Source: Methylobacterium radiotolerans JCM 2831 (GTDB lineage: Bacteria; Pseudomonadota; Alphaproteobacteria; Rhizobiales; Beijerinckiaceae). From it: DNA of 64,000 nt. A program made the translations under genes and the position numbers. The notes below the pieces were generated by a model that was not told where the DNA came from, made no database searches, and saw nothing but the letters and a program-made list of their open reading frames with translations. Positions 1-9,408 of this stretch are shown here, one piece after another. The stretch is taken from contig NC_010505.1 in NCBI RefSeq assembly GCF_000019725.1, positions 6,013,834 through 6,077,833 of the forward strand, written 5' to 3'. How positions within the stretch are numbered: the first letter of the stretch is position 1; each line of letters begins with the position of its first letter.

Positions 1-360
1 TGGTCGGCGAGCGACGAGATGCGCGACGTGTCGATCTTGCCGATGCTGTCGAGCCCGGCGAGCGCGGCCTGGATGCCCGAGGTGGTGCCGCCGTTCGAGA
101 GGAGCCCGGTCAGGTAGCTGTCGCCGGCCTTGGCCGCGCCCTGGCCCGCGTTGGCGCTGCCGGCGATGGTGTCCAGCGCGGCGAGCGACGTGTCGCCCAA
201 GCCGGCGTATCGCGGCCCGGTATAGACCTGCGAGCCGACACCCGAGTTGTAGGCGTTCGTCGCACCCACCAGCACGCCCTGGAGCGCGGGCTGTGCCGGC
301 GCCCACGGGTCGTTGTTCTGCTGCTGGACCGTGGTCTGGGTCTTGGTGCCGCCGCCCATG
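1..360 (-). CDS. Phage virion-associated protein, partial (N-terminal 120 residues)
   Basis: The reading frame starts with ATG at 360 and runs off the left edge. The visible N-terminus (MGGGTKTQTTVQQQNNDPWA) is Gln/Asn-rich and then rich in Ala, Gly and Ser. This is a composition common in N-termini of phage internal virion or tail-associated proteins. It begins next to the stop of the gene at 361-783 and is the last visible gene of the leftward late operon. No family can be named from the visible part. Confidence 0.6.
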
Positions 361-783
361 TCAGGCCCCGATGCGCTTCACGAAGTGGGTGCCGAGGTCG
401 CAGGCCGCGGCGGTGTAGTCCGGCAGCACGCGGGACCAGCCGCGGCGGCCGACGAACTCGACGGTGGAGCAGCCGAGCCGGGCCGCACCGCGCTCGACGG
501 CGGCGATCACCGCGCCCCACGGGCCGGCCGCGCGGCCCCCGAGCGACAGCACCCAGCAGGACAGGCGCCCGCCGCGGTGCTGGCGGACCTGCGTCACGCC
601 CGCCGCCACGAACCGGTCGCCGTCGAAGATCCCGACGAGCTGCGCCTGTCCGGCCGCGCACGACGCGAGCAGGCCGGCCACGGTCAGGTCGCAGCGGGGC
701 AGGGCACAGGCGGCGGCCAGACATGCCTCGACGCGCTCGGCAAGGTCGGGCGCGAGCGGCATCGACAGGGGCTGGAGGCGCAT
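361..783 (-). CDS. Phage GNAT-like hypothetical protein
   Basis: A 140-residue protein starts at ATG 783, which overlaps by one base the stop of the preceding gene. The middle (around residues 49-115) has the feel of a small acetyltransferase-like fold: LVGIFDGDRFVAAGVTQV, a later strand, then an Ala-rich helix and GRRGWSRVLPDY near the end. Proteins of this general type occur in late operons of short-tailed phages, but no acetyl-CoA binding loop is clear. Catalytic activity is therefore not claimed. It may be a structural protein that has lost an enzymatic function. Confidence 0.6.
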   Translation of the reverse strand: MRLQPLSMPLAPDLAERVEACLAAACALPRCDLTVAGLLASCAAGQAQLVGIFDGDRFVAAGVTQVRQHRGGRLSCWVLSLGGRAAGPWGAVIAAVERGAARLGCSTVEFVGRRGWSRVLPDYTAAACDLGTHFVKRIGA

Positions 784-1088
784 CAGGCCCGGCGCATCTC
801 GTAGCGGAAGGTCCGGTCGGTCGCCGCGTCGAGGTTGTGCCCGACGGTGAAGCTGCGGCGGTCGGCCGAGATCAGCCACACCGTCGCCTTCGAGGCGGAT
901 TCCGTGATCGGCACCCAGCGGGGCAGGGCGCCCGAGCCGCAGTTCTCGCAGGGCACCGTCGTGCGCGAGACCCCGTTGGCCAGGGTGAAGGTGCTCGACG
1001 CGATCGCGTTGGTGGCACCGCGCGCGAGGTCGTCGATCGCGCGGCTGAAGAGCGACAGATCCTTCTCGCTCCGGCCTGGGACGTTCAT
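783..1088 (-). CDS. Small phage late protein
   Basis: A 101-residue protein starts at ATG 1088 and overlaps the end of the gp10-like gene by four bases, so the two are translationally coupled. It has a CxxC pair (VPCENCGSGALPRW, about residues 46-59) that could bind a metal or stabilise a small fold. The last 40 residues are rich in charged and aromatic residues. I do not recognise the family. Its place between the gp10-like hub and the GNAT-like gene suggests a tail or virion accessory role. Confidence 0.6.
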   Translation of the reverse strand: MNVPGRSEKDLSLFSRAIDDLARGATNAIASSTFTLANGVSRTTVPCENCGSGALPRWVPITESASKATVWLISADRRSFTVGHNLDAATDRTFRYEMRRA

Positions 1089-2599
1089 CGTGCGCCCTCC
1101 GCGGTCGCGTCCGGCTCGATCGCCGAGACGTAGGACCAGGTCGTGCCGGCCGGGATGCGCACGCGGGCGCGGTGGTACCGGCCCGACGCCCGGGTCGGGG
1201 CGATCCGCTCCACCGTCGGCGCCGTCTCCGGCAGCCAGCGCACGGGCGAGGACGCCGTGAGGCTCTCGCGCACGCCGATGGCCACGCGCCAGTCATCGGC
1301 ATCCGTGTCGAGGCGCGCGCCGCGCAGGAACGAGCGGTTCGGCCTCGCCAGCATCGCGTCGGGCGTCTGCACCGTCGCCTCGAGCGCCGGGCCATCGAGC
1401 AGGGCGAGCCGGTTGTCGGTGGTCATCACCGCCAGCAGCGTCGCGCCGCCCTGGTAGATCGGATCGTCGAGCGAGGGCTGGCCCGGATCGTCGACCGAGC
1501 CCTCGATGCTGTCGACCGAGACGTCGGGCGTGGCCGCCGACAGGCCGAAGCGGAACGGCACGTTGAGGAACGACCAGCGGTCGAGGAGCCAGTCGTACAG
1601 CAGCGCCTCGCCCAGCAGGGACGGGTCGGAGGCATCGGTGCCGGCGAGCCGGTAGGCGAATAGGATCCGCTCGCCGGTCGGGTCGCGGAACGCCACCGTC
1701 ATCCCGACGCGTTCCGGGTCGACCCGGCCGAAGAAGAATCGGTTCACGCGCTCGGCGCCGATCGGCTGCGACGGGCCGCCGCCGATCACCAGGGCATAGA
1801 ACCCGTCCCGGTCGAGGAAGAAGATGCGCGGCCCGACCTTGGCGATGCACCAGGGCGCCACCGCGCCGCGGTTCTCCTCCAGCACCGAGCAGTCGAAGAT
1901 GTCGCCGGAGGTGGGGCTCAGCGTCATGCGCCGGATCGCACGCTCCTGGAAGATCACGCCATACTCGCCGCCGGCGAAGCCGGTCACGGCGCCGCCATCG
2001 GGTAGCTGCTGCTCGTCGGCCTCGTGTCCATCGAGGCCGAGGCCCCACTTCTCGATGTCGCCGCTATCCGACCAGCGCACCGTCTGCGGCGAGTCGGGTA
2101 GGCCGGCCAGCACCAGGAAGTCGCCGACGACACCCATGTGCCGGGCGCGCGGGGGCTTATCGACGCCGTCCGTATTCCCGCCGAGGTCCGCGAACGGCTG
2201 GGAACCGGCCTGCAGGACGTCGATGGTGGCCTTCTGGATCCGGGTGCCGGCCGAGCAGGCCAGCAGCAGGGTGCCGTAGACCACGAAGGACCAGTAGTCC
2301 CCCGGGGGCACGCTGTAGGGCGTGGTCGGGTTCGTCACCTCGTGCCACGCCTGATCCGTCGTCTTGTAGACGAACAGGCCGGTGCTGGTCCCCGCGACGT
2401 AGATCGGAAAATTGTAGGTCGGCGAGAACACCGCGATCGCGCCGCGGCACTCCGCCGGCAGGGCGAGCGACAGCGGAACGGGCGCCAGAACCGGCCCGTA
2501 GCCGTCCGAGCGCGGCACGACGTTCGTGGCGACCGCCGAGACCGAGGCATCGACCGAGGCCGTGTCGGGCGCGTACGGCGCCAGCTTGATCGGGGTCAT
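1085..2599 (-). CDS. P22 gp10-like packaged-DNA stabilisation / tail hub protein
   Basis: A 504-residue protein whose sequence is almost all short beta strands with repeated Asp/Gly turns (for example WSDSGDIEKW, FLDRDGFYALVIGGG, GERILFAYR). This pattern is typical of the beta-propeller hub protein (P22 gp10 family) that closes the portal-adaptor channel and anchors the tail needle or fibres. The start MTPIKLAPYAPDT at 2599 is preferred over an upstream ATG because it follows the previous stop (2601-2603) directly. It comes after two adaptor-like genes, the order expected for a podovirus tail. The family call rests on pattern and synteny. Confidence 0.72.
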   Translation of the reverse strand: MTPIKLAPYAPDTASVDASVSAVATNVVPRSDGYGPVLAPVPLSLALPAECRGAIAVFSPTYNFPIYVAGTSTGLFVYKTTDQAWHEVTNPTTPYSVPPGDYWSFVVYGTLLLACSAGTRIQKATIDVLQAGSQPFADLGGNTDGVDKPPRARHMGVVGDFLVLAGLPDSPQTVRWSDSGDIEKWGLGLDGHEADEQQLPDGGAVTGFAGGEYGVIFQERAIRRMTLSPTSGDIFDCSVLEENRGAVAPWCIAKVGPRIFFLDRDGFYALVIGGGPSQPIGAERVNRFFFGRVDPERVGMTVAFRDPTGERILFAYRLAGTDASDPSLLGEALLYDWLLDRWSFLNVPFRFGLSAATPDVSVDSIEGSVDDPGQPSLDDPIYQGGATLLAVMTTDNRLALLDGPALEATVQTPDAMLARPNRSFLRGARLDTDADDWRVAIGVRESLTASSPVRWLPETAPTVERIAPTRASGRYHRARVRIPAGTTWSYVSAIEPDATAEGAR

Positions 2600-2600
2600 A

Positions 2601-3254
2601 CTACTCGGGCCGCGCCACGGCCTGGGCGGAGGCCTGCAGCTCGGCCGGGCGGCCGGTGCGCTTGGCAACCTTCGCCGTGTCGGCCTTGATCCCGAGCGCG
2701 TTCAGTACCGAGAGCATCAGGCCGGTATGTGCCTGCACGGCGGCCGGGTCCTTCTGGAACAGGTAGGCCTCCGCCAGGACGGCATAGAGGTAGGCGTCCG
2801 GCGCCTTGGCCAGCAGCCAGTTCGAGGGCGCCGCGTCGGTCAGCGGCGGGATCGCGGCATAGTAGGCCAGCGTCACGGCGCCGGGCTTCTCCGGCACCAT
2901 GCGGACGTTGCCGGCGCGGATCGCGAAGTACTGCGGGTCGCCGCCGGGCCGGTGCCGGAACCGCGCCTCCGGGCTGTCGGCCTCCGCGAAGGTTGGGCGC
3001 GCCGTGCGGCCGGAGCCGGCCCAGGAGACGGCCAGCCACTCGATGAAGTCGGCCGGCAGGGGCATCACGGCGACCGGCGCCGCGGCGGTGCCGAGGCTCG
3101 CCTCCGCCTCCATCTCGCGCGCGCGCAGGATCGCGTTGAAGTGGCTCTCGGCCAGCGCGATGAAGCCCGGCACCGCGTCCGCGAGGTCGGGGCGGGCGAT
3201 GTAGTCCAGGACGGCGGCCCGTAGGCTCGCCAGATCGGTGATCGGTGCGGCCAC
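2601..3254 (-). CDS. Phage head-tail adaptor-like protein (second copy)
   Basis: A 217-residue, mostly alpha-helical protein. I chose the GTG at 3254, seven bases after the upstream stop, over a longer ATG frame that would run into the preceding gene. The N-terminus (ITDLASLRAAVLDYIARPDL) and the later PLPADFIEWLAVSW motif resemble SU10/gp4-type adaptor proteins that sit under the portal. The neighbouring gene at 3262-3900 has a comparable N-terminal plan, so the pair may form two adaptor layers. Inference from fold pattern and gene order. Confidence 0.65.
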   Translation of the reverse strand: MAAPITDLASLRAAVLDYIARPDLADAVPGFIALAESHFNAILRAREMEAEASLGTAAAPVAVMPLPADFIEWLAVSWAGSGRTARPTFAEADSPEARFRHRPGGDPQYFAIRAGNVRMVPEKPGAVTLAYYAAIPPLTDAAPSNWLLAKAPDAYLYAVLAEAYLFQKDPAAVQAHTGLMLSVLNALGIKADTAKVAKRTGRPAELQASAQAVARPE

Positions 3255-3261
3255 GGGCGCC

Positions 3262-3900
3262 TCAGAGATAGTAGGCCTGCACTTGGCCGGTGGAGGCGAT
3301 GACGTTGGAGCGGCCACGCAGCGCGCTCAGCTCCTCGGCGACGATCTCGGCCTGATCCCTGGCCATCGCCGGGCTGCGCAGGACGTTGCGGGCGAGGTGC
3401 CGCTTCGCGTAAGCCGCGATCAGGCTGGAGGCCTCGTCGGTCCAGGCGTTGGCGTCGTCGAGCGCCGGGGCCGGCAGCCGGACATGCGCCATGAGGCGGA
3501 CCGTCCACGCGTCCGACGGCATCGGCCACAGGCGGATGGACCGGTCGAAGTACGAGTAGGCGCACGGCCGCGACAGGCTGGTCGGCTGGTCGGCGCCCTC
3601 GATCCACGCCTCGTCGATCCGGCGGAGGATCGTCGGCGTGTCCCCGTCGAGCATCACGGCGCTGTCGATCGCCATCAGGTCGGGGATGCCGCTGGCGTCG
3701 CCGGCCGCGTAGACGTCGGCGCCGGCCATGGTCTGGAAGGTCACGAAGCCTTCGTTGAAGAAGAACCGATCCGGCTGGTAGAACCGGATCGCCCGGTCAA
3801 CGGCGGTCGCGATCTGCGGGCCGAGGTCCGCGCGCTCGATGTCGTCCGCGATCTCCGCGTACAGATCGGCGAGCGTCGGCCGCCCGTCCTGTGTCGGCAT
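3262..3900 (-). CDS. Phage head-tail adaptor / head completion protein
   Basis: A 212-residue protein begins MPTQDGRPTLADLYAEIADD and continues with helices and a beta-rich core (FFFNEGFVTFQTMAG, RSIRLWPMPSDAWTVRL). This plan is typical of podovirus adaptor proteins that extend the portal. It ends at TGA 3262-3264, just before the GTG of the next adaptor-like gene. The 5' end overlaps a possible small ORF (3797-3994). The role is inferred from position between capsid and gp10-like genes and from the helical-beta pattern. Confidence 0.7.
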   Translation of the reverse strand: MPTQDGRPTLADLYAEIADDIERADLGPQIATAVDRAIRFYQPDRFFFNEGFVTFQTMAGADVYAAGDASGIPDLMAIDSAVMLDGDTPTILRRIDEAWIEGADQPTSLSRPCAYSYFDRSIRLWPMPSDAWTVRLMAHVRLPAPALDDANAWTDEASSLIAAYAKRHLARNVLRSPAMARDQAEIVAEELSALRGRSNVIASTGQVQAYYL

Positions 3901-3994
3901 CGGGCACCGTCTCCGTCTTCGAGGGCGACGGCGGGGCGCTGGGCTCCGCCGCCAGGACCGCCGCGCCGAGGTGCAGCAGCATCCACGCCGACAT
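3797..3994 (-). CDS. Possible small overlapping ORF with N-terminal hydrophobic segment
   Basis: A 65-codon frame starts at ATG 3994, overlapping the TGA of the decoration-type gene (ATGA arrangement). It begins MSAWMLLHLGAAVLAAEP, which could be a signal peptide or membrane segment. It then becomes Arg/Asp-rich where it overlaps the adaptor gene by about 100 bases in another frame. The hydrophobic start and coupled position favour a real tiny protein. The poor composition of the second half argues against the full length being functional. Confidence 0.3.
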   Translation of the reverse strand: MSAWMLLHLGAAVLAAEPSAPPSPSKTETVPDADTGRAADARRSVRGDRGRHRARGPRPADRDRR

Positions 3995-4386
3995 CAGCCG
4001 TCGTTGTCCGGGGCGTAGTGCAGGACGAGGGTGGCCACGCCCGCGGCCGGGGCGCCGGCGATGGTGCCGTAGACCGGGGTATCGGCGGCGAGGCGGCCCT
4101 TCAGGGTCGCGGTGTCGACGCGCTTCACGCCGGCCGCGGTCACGGCGGTGTCGGCCGCGGCGGCGAGGTCGTTGCCGCCGACGGAGGTGCCGAGCGTGAG
4201 GGAGGCGCCGGCCGTGAAGGCGGTCTCCACCAGCACGAGCAGCGAGGTGATGAGCGCGCCGGCCGGCAGCGAGGCCGGCATGACGAAGGTGCCGTTGGCG
4301 AAGGAGACGGTCTTGCGGATGGTGTGCGAGACCTGCTCGCGCAGCTCGCGCGCGGGCGGCTGCACCGGGATGACGTTGGTGGGCAC
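3994..4386 (-). CDS. Capsid-associated (decoration-like) protein
   Basis: A 130-residue protein lies directly downstream of the capsid gene. It starts MPTNVIPVQPPARELREQVS and is then nearly all small hydrophobic residues, Thr and Gly in beta-prone runs (TLGTSVGGNDLAAAADTAV, TPVYGTIAGAPAAG). Size, composition and position after the capsid gene fit a head decoration or stabilisation protein. No catalytic motif is visible. The role is inferred from synteny only. Confidence 0.6.
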   Translation of the reverse strand: MPTNVIPVQPPARELREQVSHTIRKTVSFANGTFVMPASLPAGALITSLLVLVETAFTAGASLTLGTSVGGNDLAAAADTAVTAAGVKRVDTATLKGRLAADTPVYGTIAGAPAAGVATLVLHYAPDNDG

Positions 4387-4480
4387 GGTGGCCTCCGGGT
4401 TCGGGACAGGCAGAGGGGAGCGGCGGGCCGGAGCGCGAGGCCCCGGCCCGGGTCAGCCGTCAGGCTGGAGCGTCGGCCGA

Positions 4481-5578
4481 TCAGGCGTCGACGGGCTTGG
4501 CGTAGGTCGGGATCACGATTGTGCCGAAGTCGTCGCCGTTGAAGGTCGTCTTCTTCAGGCCCCAGATCGCCCAGGCCGAGACCTCGAGGTTGCGCTTGTG
4601 GTCGAGCAGCTCCTCGTTCCAGCGGTACCGGGTGTCGCCGCCGGCCTTGCCGTAGGCGATGGTCGCCGCCTGGGCGCCGAGCAGCACCGCGCGCCGGGTG
4701 AGCGGCACCGCGGACATGCCGTCGGGCGAGACGCCCGCCGTGACGTCCTGCGCCTCGCGGAGCACGACGCCGTTGTACTCGCCGAGCGCGCCCGAGAAGA
4801 TCGGGCTCTTGCTCGACTGCATGCCGGCCATCGCGGCCTTCTGGATGTCGAGCCACTGGCCGGCGCCGGTGTTGGTGCGCAGCGACGTGACCTGCTCGGA
4901 GGCGAGGTACAGCACGTAGAGCTTACGCCCGCCGACCACGACCGGTCGGATCATGACCTTGCGGTTCTTGCCGCCGGTCTTGGCCAGCTCGACCGCCTTG
5001 TCGATCAGGTCGAGGGTGAAGCCGTCCGCGTTGGTCAGGGCGGCGTCGTCGGCCCGGCCGTTCGGGCGGAAGATGCGGCCCGCAGTCGCCGCGGTGACGA
5101 CGTTGTTGGCGGTGAACTTCTTGGCGCCGTTGAGCTGATTGGCCGGGGTGAAGCCGCAGACGTGGTTGAAGAAGCAGACCGTGCGGCGGGTCTGGAACCA
5201 GTCGGCAATGCCGGCGCGCGCGGTCTCGCGCAGGTTGAACGGTACGCGCTGCTGATCGATCGTGTTCTCCGACTTCACGCCGACGACCTCACCGAGCTCG
5301 TCGATGGTGACCTTGTCGGAGTTGATGCCGATCTGCTCGCCGTTGCCCTCGGCGACATCGGACGAGGAGAAGCCCGGGCCGCGGAGCTGCATGCGCAGGC
5401 CGAAGGTGACCTGGTCGCCGTTGCCCTTCTTGGTCTCGGTCTTCTCCTGGATCACGGCGTCGTCGCCGGTGCCGACCAGGGGATCGATGTCGATGGACTT
5501 GTTGGCCTCGGCTGCGAGCTTCTTGCTCCACAGCTTCACGGCCATGGGGTCGTTCGCCCCGAACGCGGTGTAGGACAT
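4481..5578 (-). CDS. Major capsid protein, N4-gp56 family
   Basis: A 365-residue protein starts MSYTAFGANDPMAVKLWSKK at ATG 5578; a longer frame upstream is non-coding in composition. The N-terminal motif followed by DPLVGTGDDAVIQ, the Lys/Asp-rich loop QVTFGLRMQLRG and the central ARAGIADWFQTRRT match the N4-gp56 (DUF4043) capsid family, which forms the HK97-like shell. In related phages this gene follows the scaffold gene directly. Here it is separated from the scaffold by about 3.9 kb of opposite-strand genes, so it needs its own promoter or read-through transcription. Confidence 0.85.
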   Translation of the reverse strand: MSYTAFGANDPMAVKLWSKKLAAEANKSIDIDPLVGTGDDAVIQEKTETKKGNGDQVTFGLRMQLRGPGFSSSDVAEGNGEQIGINSDKVTIDELGEVVGVKSENTIDQQRVPFNLRETARAGIADWFQTRRTVCFFNHVCGFTPANQLNGAKKFTANNVVTAATAGRIFRPNGRADDAALTNADGFTLDLIDKAVELAKTGGKNRKVMIRPVVVGGRKLYVLYLASEQVTSLRTNTGAGQWLDIQKAAMAGMQSSKSPIFSGALGEYNGVVLREAQDVTAGVSPDGMSAVPLTRRAVLLGAQAATIAYGKAGGDTRYRWNEELLDHKRNLEVSAWAIWGLKKTTFNGDDFGTIVIPTYAKPVDA

Positions 5579-6249
5579 GGGGGTGCCTCTGAAGGCTGGA
5601 TTCCGTGGGAAAGGGTTCGTGCGGGCCGTGCGTCGGCACGCGGACGGAAGCCGGGCCCCAGAGTGACCGTTGGGGACGGGGTCGGACGGGCGCCGTGCGT
5701 GGCGCGGACGGAGGCTCTGACGCGGCTGGGCGGATCCTATGCGGGGATCAGACGAACGACCGGACACGCGCGAGCGCCCCGCCTTGCAGCAGGGTGATGC
5801 ACGGGGCCGGACGGAACTCGGGAAGGCGCAGTGACGGGGCAGGGCCCGCACGTCTCGCGACGGATAATCCATTGAGCGGGTTCGCCCGTCGGGTCAATCG
5901 GAAAATCGAACCGAGCTTGGTGTGGCCCTTACCTGTTCGACCGCTTCGGTAAGGCAGACACAGCCCCGGCATAGGAAGCTGCCTTGCTGCAGTGGATATC
6001 CGGACACGATCCAACCCTGGAAGTCCTGTCATGTTGCTCAGGGCGGCGCCGGATCAATGTGCCAATATGCTCAAAAGCTGGCGAATATGCATATCCTCAT
6101 TTCAGAGATATCGTTCGACTAGAAAGCGATCCGCCGAAGGCCGGCTTAATCCTCGCATGCAACTAAATTCGCCTCAGATTTCGCATTAATGATAATTTAG
6201 GCACTCGAGTGCACGTTTCGGCCGGATAAACAGAATTCCGGGTGCCGAT
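5579..6249. other. Intergenic region between capsid and chemoreceptor genes, lower GC at the right
   Basis: No convincing gene in 670 bases. The left part (5579-5900) is phage-like GC-rich sequence and should contain the leader, and possibly a promoter, for the leftward capsid gene. From about 5990 to 6249 the sequence becomes distinctly AT-richer, with runs such as TTAATGATAATTTAGG near 6185-6200. It probably holds the rightward promoter of the chemoreceptor operon. No clean -35/-10 pair could be fixed. Confidence 0.5.
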
Positions 6250-7941
6250 ATGCTGCGTAGTTCAAAAATACTAGTCAAGGCAACAATTCCGCTCCTTATC
6301 ATGGCAGTGGTGGCTGCGGGGTTGGTGTCCTATGCCATAAGCGGCCTCAATCAACTCGCAGGCCAGACGCGCGAGATCGTCGACCTACAGGCTGTTCGCC
6401 TCGAACGCATCCTGGCGGTACAAGTCAACACCAACGACGCCGCCGTCCTGGCACGCAATCTCATCCTGGAAACCCGCGATGAAGAGATGGCCGGCTACAA
6501 AGCCCGCTATGACGCGGCCGTTAAGACCTCACTCGATGCTGTAAACACCCTGATCGAGATGGCCGATACGCCTGATCGGAAAGCCACCAATCAGACACTG
6601 CAGGGTATACTAAAAGATTTCTATGCTGCCTTGGACAAGTCAAATGCTCTCGGTCTCAAGAACAACAATGACGCGGCTGCAAAGGTCCTCCTGACCGAAG
6701 CCTCTAGCGCGCGCACGAAGATGCGAGATTTTGTCCAACGTCGCGTCGAACGGCTGAATGCCGAGCTGCGCCAAGCCCGTGACGATGCCGAGCAGTCCGT
6801 GACCACAGCTAAGACCGTGCTGATTGGCGCCTCCGTGGCCGGCCTGATCGGCGCAATCGCGCTCTCGGCCCTGATCGTGATCTTCGGCATTACCCGCCCG
6901 CTGGGCAGCCTAGTGGGCGTTCTGCAGCGGATGGCCCGCGGTGAGGTCGACGCCGAGATCCGCGAGGCCGCCCGCGGTGACGAGATCGGCGCCGTCGGCA
7001 AGGCGGTCGAGGGCATCAAGGCCATGGTCGCCCGCAAGGCCGCCGAGGAGGCCGAGGTGAAGCGCCGCGCCGATGAGGCCGCGGCCGCCGAGCGCAAGCG
7101 CACCATGATCGAGCTCGCCGACGGCTTCGAGCGCGCGGTCGGCGGGATCGTCGGCATGGTCTCGTCCTCGGCCACCGAGCTCCAGGCCACCGCCCAGCAG
7201 ATGACCGCCACCGCGCAGGAGACCGCCGCGCAATCGACCAGCGTGGCCGCGGCCGCCGAGGAGGCCTCGACCAACGTCAACACGGTCGCTGCCGCCGCCG
7301 AGGAACTCGGCTCGTCGGTGCAGGAGATAGGTCGGCAGGTCACCGGCTCGGCGCAGCTCGCACAAGCTGCGGTGGGCGAGGCCGACCAGAGCATGCACCT
7401 GATCCAGGCCCTCAGCCAGACCTCGTCGCGGATCGGCGACATGGTCGGGATGATCTCCGGCATCGCCGCCCAGACCAACCTCCTGGCCTTGAACGCCACG
7501 ATCGAGGCGGCGCGGGCGGGCGCCGCGGGTCGGGGTTTCGCGGTGGTGGCGACTGAGGTGAAAGCGCTCGCCGACCAGACTGCCAAGACGACGGAAGAGA
7601 TCAGCCGCCAGATCGGCGAGGTGCAGGGGGTGACCGCGCAGGCGGTGACGGCGATCGGCGGGATCACGGGGCGGATCCGGGAGATTGACGGCGTGGCGAC
7701 CTCGATCGCGGCGGCCGTCGAGCAGCAAGGCGCGGCCACGCAGGAGATCGTGCGCAACGTGGCGCAGGCGTCGGCGGGCACCAACGAGGTGACGGGCAAC
7801 ATCGCGGGGGTGGCGCAGGCTTCGGAGGAGACGGGCGCGGCGGCCTCGCAGGTCCTGTCGGCGGCCTCGGAGCTGTCGCGGCAATCCGAGCATCTCGGCG
7901 CCGAGGTCAGCCGTTTCCTCGCAACCGTCCGCGCCGCCTGA
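6250..7941 (+). CDS. Methyl-accepting chemotaxis protein
   Basis: A 563-residue chemoreceptor with a membrane segment at about 12-32, a periplasmic helical-bundle sensor (35-188), a second membrane segment (190-213) and a HAMP domain (214-268, [13 protein letters not shown]). A long coiled coil contains the conserved signalling tip ([20 protein letters not shown], about residues 404-425) that docks CheA and CheW. It lies between phage scaffold and capsid genes but points the opposite way. The first ~650 bases have a lower GC and a more mixed codon choice than the signalling half, suggesting a mosaic origin. There is no C-terminal CheR-docking pentapeptide; it ends VRAA. Confidence 0.93.
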   Translation: MLRSSKILVKATIPLLIMAVVAAGLVSYAISGLNQLAGQTREIVDLQAVRLERILAVQVNTNDAAVLARNLILETRDEEMAGYKARYDAAVKTSLDAVNTLIEMADTPDRKATNQTLQGILKDFYAALDKSNALGLKNNNDAAAKVLLTEASSARTKMRDFVQRRVERLNAELRQARDDAEQSVTTAKTVLIGASVAGLIGAIALSALIVIFGITRPLGSLVGVLQRMARGEVDAEIREAARGDEIGAVGKAVEGIKAMVARKAAEEAEVKRRADEAAAAERKRTMIELADGFERAVGGIVGMVSSSATELQATAQQMTATAQETAAQSTSVAAAAEEASTNVNTVAAAAEELGSSVQEIGRQVTGSAQLAQAAVGEADQSMHLIQALSQTSSRIGDMVGMISGIAAQTNLLALNATIEAARAGAAGRGFAVVATEVKALADQTAKTTEEISRQIGEVQGVTAQAVTAIGGITGRIREIDGVATSIAAAVEQQGAATQEIVRNVAQASAGTNEVTGNIAGVAQASEETGAAASQVLSAASELSRQSEHLGAEVSRFLATVRAA

Positions 7942-7942
7942 G

Positions 7943-8296
7943 ATGGCTATGGTCGAGATCCTCCCCCTCCCGGTCCGGCCTCACGGCACGCACCAGTTCG
8001 ACCGGCTGCACGCGGACTTAGCCGCCGCACACGAACGTGGCACGGATCTCGGCCCCCGAGCCCCCCACATCCAAGCAGGTGGCGACAGGCTGCTCGAACT
8101 GACTTCAGCCTTGGAACGCGCGATCGAGGAACTGGATCTTACGGTGATTAAGCTCGGTCTCCAGTATCCGAACATGCGTGAAGCCCTGCGAGACTTCGTC
8201 ATCAAGACCGAGAGCCTCGCCAACACGGCACAGAGCTTTGCTCACACCGTGCACGGCCTCGCCGGCCTCGCGCAGCGGTTCCCAGCCACCCTCTGA
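7943..8296 (+). CDS. Small helical protein coupled to the chemoreceptor
   Basis: A 117-residue protein whose ATG lies one base after the chemoreceptor stop, so it is likely translated by coupling. Residues 17-60 and 60-110 form amphipathic helices (LLELTSALERAIEELDLTV, SLANTAQSFAHTVHGLAGLA); no membrane segment or catalytic motif is seen. It may be an adaptor or partner of the receptor or of the HD-GYP protein that follows 47 bases later. I do not recognise the family. Confidence 0.7.
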   Translation: MAMVEILPLPVRPHGTHQFDRLHADLAAAHERGTDLGPRAPHIQAGGDRLLELTSALERAIEELDLTVIKLGLQYPNMREALRDFVIKTESLANTAQSFAHTVHGLAGLAQRFPATL

Positions 8297-8343
8297 CTGC
8301 GTTCGCGACTTCGGGCCGGACCTAAGACCGGCCTCAGCATCAA

Positions 8344-9408
8344 ATGGAGGCCGGCTTGGGCAGGCTGTTGTTGATCTCTGATGACCGGCCCCGAACCGAA
8401 CGCTTGGCCCGTTGCCTCGGCCCCGACCGCCGCTACGCCGTCCACGAGCTGTCTGACGAGGCCATGCCGTTCGGGCAGCCGGACCTGATCGTCAGCGACG
8501 TCGCCCATCTCACCTCCGAGGCAATGATGCGCCTGCGGCGGGTGCTGGAGCCGCTGCGTGCGACTGGCGCACCCTTCCTGTTCCTAACCCACGGCCAAGC
8601 CGCCCGCGCCGAGGCCCAAGCCCGACTCCTGACCCCGACCGATATTCTCCCGGCTCTGACCATCCTCGATCGGCTGCTGGCTCGGATCGACAGGCTTCAG
8701 GAGGTCGGAGGCTCCGCCGTCGCCGCTCGGATGGCGGAAGAGGCTCGGCAGTTCTTTGATCGGACCTTCTTCTCCGACCAGATCGTGACACCTGAGCTGG
8801 CAAGCACCGGCACCGGCCTGATCGCTCGCGCCGTGCAGCACTGTGGCATCCGCGAGTGGCTCCGGGCGGTCCAGTGCTTCGACGAGGCCACGCACCGGCA
8901 CTGTCTGATCGTCACTGGCTTGGCCGCCGCGTTCGCGACCAAGCTCGGCTTTGCCGAACTCGACAGCTACCGCCTGACCAAGGCTGCGCTGCTGCACGAC
9001 GTCGGCAAGACCCGCATCTCGGCCGAGATCCTGAACAAACCCGGTCGGCTCACCGACGAGGAGATGGCGGTGATGCGCACGCATGCGGCGCTCGGCTACG
9101 ACATGCTGGTCGGTAGCGGCTTCTCCCCAGAGATGCTGCAGGTGGTACGCTCGCATCACGAGATGCTCGACGGTTCCGGCTACCCGGATGGGCTGCGCGC
9201 CCCCGAGATCCCCGACCTCGTCCGGCTGGTGACGATCTGCGACATCTACGGCGCGCTGATCGAGCGAAGGCCCTACCGGGCGCCGATGCCGGGCGGAGAG
9301 GCCTACGGGATCGTGCAGTCTATGATCGGCCGGCTCGACGCCGATCTGATTGCCGCGTTCCACCCAGTCATGATTGCGTTCGATCCGGGGGCGGTACCGA
9401 AAATCTGA
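8344..9408 (+). CDS. HD-GYP domain cyclic-di-GMP phosphodiesterase with receiver-like N-terminus
   Basis: A 354-residue protein. Residues 6-120 resemble a response-regulator receiver (LLLISDDRP, DLIVSDVAHL with a possible phospho-Asp near 52) but are divergent. Residues 185-345 form an HD-GYP domain with LLHDVGK (216-222), HAALGYDML, HHEMLDGSGYPDGL (271-284) and VTICDIYGAL. This family hydrolyses cyclic di-GMP with a metal centre, and all signature residues appear present. It follows a chemoreceptor and a small helical gene, suggesting that receptor signals or phosphorylation tune second-messenger breakdown in the lysogen. Confidence 0.9.
   Translation: MEAGLGRLLLISDDRPRTERLARCLGPDRRYAVHELSDEAMPFGQPDLIVSDVAHLTSEAMMRLRRVLEPLRATGAPFLFLTHGQAARAEAQARLLTPTDILPALTILDRLLARIDRLQEVGGSAVAARMAEEARQFFDRTFFSDQIVTPELASTGTGLIARAVQHCGIREWLRAVQCFDEATHRHCLIVTGLAAAFATKLGFAELDSYRLTKAALLHDVGKTRISAEILNKPGRLTDEEMAVMRTHAALGYDMLVGSGFSPEMLQVVRSHHEMLDGSGYPDGLRAPEIPDLVRLVTICDIYGALIERRPYRAPMPGGEAYGIVQSMIGRLDADLIAAFHPVMIAFDPGAVPKI

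Noticed and set aside
110..724. 204-codon minus frame at the left end
   Set aside because: Arg/Pro-rich shadow of two real genes in other frames.
5880..5894. 15-base direct repeat shared with 17660-17674 (GTTCGCCCGTCGGGT) as recombinase sites
   Set aside because: A match this long is expected by chance in GC-rich DNA of this size, and there are no dyads typical of serine-recombinase crossover sites.
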